Source of the DNA: Bacteroidales bacterium
Lineage (GTDB): Bacteria > Bacteroidota > Bacteroidia > Bacteroidales > UBA932
Length of the DNA stretch: 64,000 bases
Direction: 5' to 3'
Assembly: GCA_016285455.1 (NCBI GenBank)
Contig: JAEEQS010000002.1
Location: forward strand, 62,001-126,000
Below, piece after piece: positions 61,752 through 64,000 of the stretch. Both the position numbers and the translations under genes were made by a program. How positions within the stretch are numbered: position 1 is the first letter of the stretch; each line of letters opens with the position of its first letter. The notes beneath the pieces were generated by a model. That model ran no database searches. It was not told the DNA's origin and worked only from the letters and a program-made list of their open reading frames with translations.

Positions 61752-62282
61752 ATGAGGAAAGAATTGAAAGCACAGATTATTGACGATCTGACCGCCCGCA
61801 TCAAGGAGAACCCTAATTTCTATGTAGCAAACGTAGAGGGGCTCAATGCAGAGGCTACCGCTAAGCTGAGACGCAACTGCTTCAAGCAGAACATTAAGAT
61901 GATGGTAGTAAAGAATACCCTTTTCGCCAAGGCTTTGGAGAAGAGCGGCGTTCAGGACTGCCAGGCATTCGAGAACGTATTGAAAGGTTCTTCTGCGATT
62001 ATGTTTGCAGAAACTCCGAACGGTCCTGCAAGACTCATCAAGTCTTTCAGCGCTGCAGACGGAAAGGGCAAGCCTGAATTTAAGGCTGCTTACGTCCAGG
62101 AGTGCGCTTACATAGGTGCTGAGAACTTGGAGGCACTTTGCAACATCAAGTCCAGAGAGGAACTCATCGCGGACATCGTTGCATTGCTGCAGTCTCCTGC
62201 AAGGAACGTCATCTCCGCTCTTCAGAGCCAGGGTGGCGGCAAGATTGCAGGTATCGTCAAAACATTATCGGAGAAAGAATAA
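61752..62282 (+). CDS. rplJ: Ribosomal protein uL10
   Basis: A 176-residue protein (MRKELKAQIIDDLTARIKEN; KLRRNCFKQNIKMMVVKNTL; GPARLIKSF). It anchors the L7/L12 stalk dimers on the 50S subunit through its C-terminal helix and usually autoregulates rplJL. Preceded by an unusually strong Shine-Dalgarno sequence. Confidence 0.97.
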   Translation: MRKELKAQIIDDLTARIKENPNFYVANVEGLNAEATAKLRRNCFKQNIKMMVVKNTLFAKALEKSGVQDCQAFENVLKGSSAIMFAETPNGPARLIKSFSAADGKGKPEFKAAYVQECAYIGAENLEALCNIKSREELIADIVALLQSPARNVISALQSQGGGKIAGIVKTLSEKE

Positions 62283-62309
62283 TTATTAACACAATAAAAA
62301 ATAAAAACT

Positions 62310-62681
62310 ATGGCAGATATTAAGAAATTTGCAGAAGAGCTTGTTAACCTGACAGTAAAGGATGTTCAGGAATTAGCTAAAGTTCTCAAAGAAGAGTATG
62401 GTATCGAGCCAGCTGCCGCTGCTGTTGCAGTTGCTGCTGCCGGTCCTGCTGCCGCTGCTGCTGAGGAAAAGACTGAATTCGACGTTATCCTTAAGTCAGC
62501 CGGCGCTCAGAAGCTTCAGGTTGTAAAGGCTGTGAAGGAATTCACCGGTCTTGGACTGAAGGAAGCTAAGGATCTCGTTGACGGTGCTCCAAAGGCCGTT
62601 AAGGAGAAGGTTTCCAAGGCTGATGCTGAGACTTTGAAGGCAAAACTTGAAGAGGTAGGAGCTGAGGTTGAGATTAAATAA
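62310..62681 (+). CDS. rplL: Ribosomal protein bL12
   Basis: A 123-residue acidic protein: N-terminal dimerisation domain, an Ala-rich hinge (residues ~38-52, [18 protein letters not shown]) and C-terminal domain [38 protein letters not shown]. It recruits translational GTPases. The codon use of the hinge (GCTGCC repeats) is typical of a highly expressed gene. Confidence 0.98.
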   Translation: MADIKKFAEELVNLTVKDVQELAKVLKEEYGIEPAAAAVAVAAAGPAAAAAEEKTEFDVILKSAGAQKLQVVKAVKEFTGLGLKEAKDLVDGAPKAVKEKVSKADAETLKAKLEEVGAEVEIK

Positions 62682-62726
62682 GTTCATTTTTGGTCTCTAC
62701 TTCCCCCTGCCTGTCAGGACGTAGTC

Positions 62727-62758
62727 AGGTTTAGGGCTAAAATGCCCTAAACCTTTTT
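62727..62758 (+). terminator. Intrinsic terminator or attenuator between rplL and rpoB
   Basis: AGGTTTAGGGC (62727-62737) and GCCCTAAACCT (62744-62754) form a perfect 11-bp stem with a six-base loop followed by TTTTT. It should reduce rpoB transcription relative to the ribosomal genes, like the rplL-rpoB attenuator of E. coli. Confidence 0.85.
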
Positions 62759-62784
62759 GTCGTTTTTTTAAGTTTACATCAAGC

Positions 62785-62792
62785 TAAATTTG
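62785..62792 (+). promoter_or_regulatory. Bacteroidota -7 promoter box directly before rpoB
   Basis: TAAATTTG, an exact consensus, ends five bases before the rpoB ATG (62798). A TTTG at 62756-62759 is 25 bases upstream, longer than the usual spacing. If used, the transcript would be essentially leaderless. Confidence 0.45.
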
Positions 62793-62797
62793 ATATA

Positions 62798-64000
62798 ATG
62801 CCTCAAAATACTAAAAATCAGCGAATTTCATTCGCAACATCCAAGACGCTTCTAGACTATCCCGATTTTCTGGAGGTTCAGCTGAAATCCTTCAAGGAAT
62901 TCTTCCAGCTGGGAACCACAGCAGAAAACAGGAAGAACGAAGGCCTTTACAAGGTCTTTCAGGATGCGTTTTCACAGAATTCGGAACCTTCAGGCATCAG
63001 AGACACACGCAACAACTTCGTTCTGGAGTTCATAGACTACACTATCGATCCTCCTATCTACTCAGAAGAAGAGTGTCTAGACAGGGGACAGTCATACAGC
63101 GTCCCTCTGAAGGCAAAGCTCAAACTCTCCTGCACCGATCCTGAACATGAAGATTTTGAGCAGGTTATCCAGGACGTATTCCTGGGCAACATTCCGTATA
63201 TGACTCCGAGAGGTACATTCATCATCAATGGTTCAGAAAGAATCGTGGTTTCACAGCTGCACCGCTCACCTGGCGTTTTCTTCGGACAGAGCATGCACCA
63301 GAACGGAACCAAGCTGTATTCAGCCAGAATCATTCCTTTCAAGGGATCCTGGATTGAATTCACCACAGACATCAACAAGGTGATGTACGCCTACATCGAC
63401 AGAAAGAAGAAGCTGCCGGTGACTACTCTTCTGAGAGCAATCGGATTCGAATCAGACAAAGACATACTCAACATCTTCTCTCTGGCCCAGGAGGTAAGGG
63501 CAGAAAGAAGCGAGCTTGAAAAGCATATCGGACAAAGACTTGCAGCTAGAGTTCTGAAGACCTGGAACGAAGACTTCGTAGATGAGGATACAGGCGAAGT
63601 TATGTACATCGAAAGAACCGAAATCGGAATCGAGAGAGGTACAGTTCTGACAGAAGAGCTCATAGACAAAGTTCTTGAATCTGGCGTTGACTACATTCTC
63701 CTCCATAACGAGGATGCCGCCAGCGCGGAGTTCGATATCATATACAATACCCTGCAGAAGGACATCTGCAACACCCAGAAAGATGCTATCTTCTACACCT
63801 ACAGGCAGCTCCGCAATTCGGAACCGCCTGATGAGGCAACGGCAAAAGACGTAATCGAGAAGCTTTTCTTCTCAGACAAGAGGTACGACTTGGGTACAGT
63901 CGGAAGATACAGGCTCAACAAGAAGCTGAATCTTAACACTTCCGAAGACGTGAGGGTTCTGACCAAGCAGGACATCATCGAGATTATCCGTTACTTGATC
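62798..64000 (+). CDS. rpoB: RNA polymerase beta subunit, 3' part outside window
   Basis: The first 401 codons are present and the frame is still open at the window edge. The start [16 protein letters not shown] is followed by [60 protein letters not shown] and [10 protein letters not shown], the conserved beta N-terminal and lobe regions. The rifampicin-resistance region would lie past the end. It follows rplL with an attenuator between. Confidence 0.98.
   Translation, partial: MPQNTKNQRISFATSKTLLDYPDFLEVQLKSFKEFFQLGTTAENRKNEGLYKVFQDAFSQNSEPSGIRDTRNNFVLEFIDYTIDPPIYSEEECLDRGQSYSVPLKAKLKLSCTDPEHEDFEQVIQDVFLGNIPYMTPRGTFIINGSERIVVSQLHRSPGVFFGQSMHQNGTKLYSARIIPFKGSWIEFTTDINKVMYAYIDRKKKLPVTTLLRAIGFESDKDILNIFSLAQEVRAERSELEKHIGQRLAARVLKTWNEDFVDEDTGEVMYIERTEIGIERGTVLTEELIDKVLESGVDYILLHNEDAASAEFDIIYNTLQKDICNTQKDAIFYTYRQLRNSEPPDEATAKDVIEKLFFSDKRYDLGTVGRYRLNKKLNLNTSEDVRVLTKQDIIEIIRYLI

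Overview
This window looks like a chromosomal segment from a member of the Bacteroidales (Bacteroidota), probably a gut or host-associated anaerobe. Reasons: Bacteroidota-type promoters (TAnnTTTG -7 boxes), a complete bat aerotolerance cluster, two TonB-dependent receptors plus an exbB-exbD-tonB set, a BACON domain, DUF5689, DUF4254 and DUF4491 proteins, a secreted M64 peptidase, and the order tuf - tRNA-Trp - secE - nusG - rplKAJL - rpoB. Genus cannot be assigned from reading alone. Almost everything is coding. I see no prophage, insertion sequence, CRISPR array or rRNA.

Layout. (1) 2-8620 (+): a five-gene envelope operon, cut at its left end. It holds a repeat-containing surface protein, a NUC1-type nuclease lipoprotein, a secreted endonuclease/exonuclease/phosphatase-fold protein, a TonB-dependent receptor and a DUF5689 lipoprotein. 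I read it as a candidate system for capturing extracellular nucleic acid, the most interesting functional unit here. (2) 8647-14222: a Dcp-like M3 peptidase, a second TonB-dependent receptor on the minus strand, a Bro-N/Fic fusion and a DUF4491 membrane protein. (3) 14374-20220: a giant alpha-2-macroglobulin-like protein without the thioester. (4) 33648-20233 (-): an 11-gene run. MoxR, DUF58, an unnamed Bat-cluster membrane protein, BatA, a BatB-BatC fusion, BatD, BatE and a phosphoesterase/beta-propeller fusion come first. A DUF4254 / glycosyltransferase 9 / outer-membrane-protein unit with its own promoter follows. (5) 33718-36483 (+): truA, exbB, exbD and a TonB-like protein. (6) 36502-39887 (-): M64 peptidase, era and a pseudouridine synthase with a repetitive basic N-terminus. 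(7) 39965-51342: an ABC permease, parC, aroK, recJ (opposite strand), lysS, an SpoU-type methyltransferase, aroE, ssb and purA, ended by a strong terminator. (8) 51395-57886: three paralogous MFS transporters, two divergent from the third, and dxs. (9) 57905-64000: a promoter, four tRNAs (Thr-TGT, Tyr-GTA, Gly-TCC, Thr-GGT), tuf, tRNA-Trp, secE, nusG, rplK, rplA, rplJ, rplL and the first 401 codons of rpoB.

How the parts fit. The TonB complex in region 5 is the likely energy source for both receptors. The Bat/MoxR cluster, the macroglobulin-like protein and the phosphoesterase-propeller protein are all predicted to act in or at the periplasm. Regions 7-9 are core metabolism and information processing. 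All functions are inferred from sequence features; no database search was possible.
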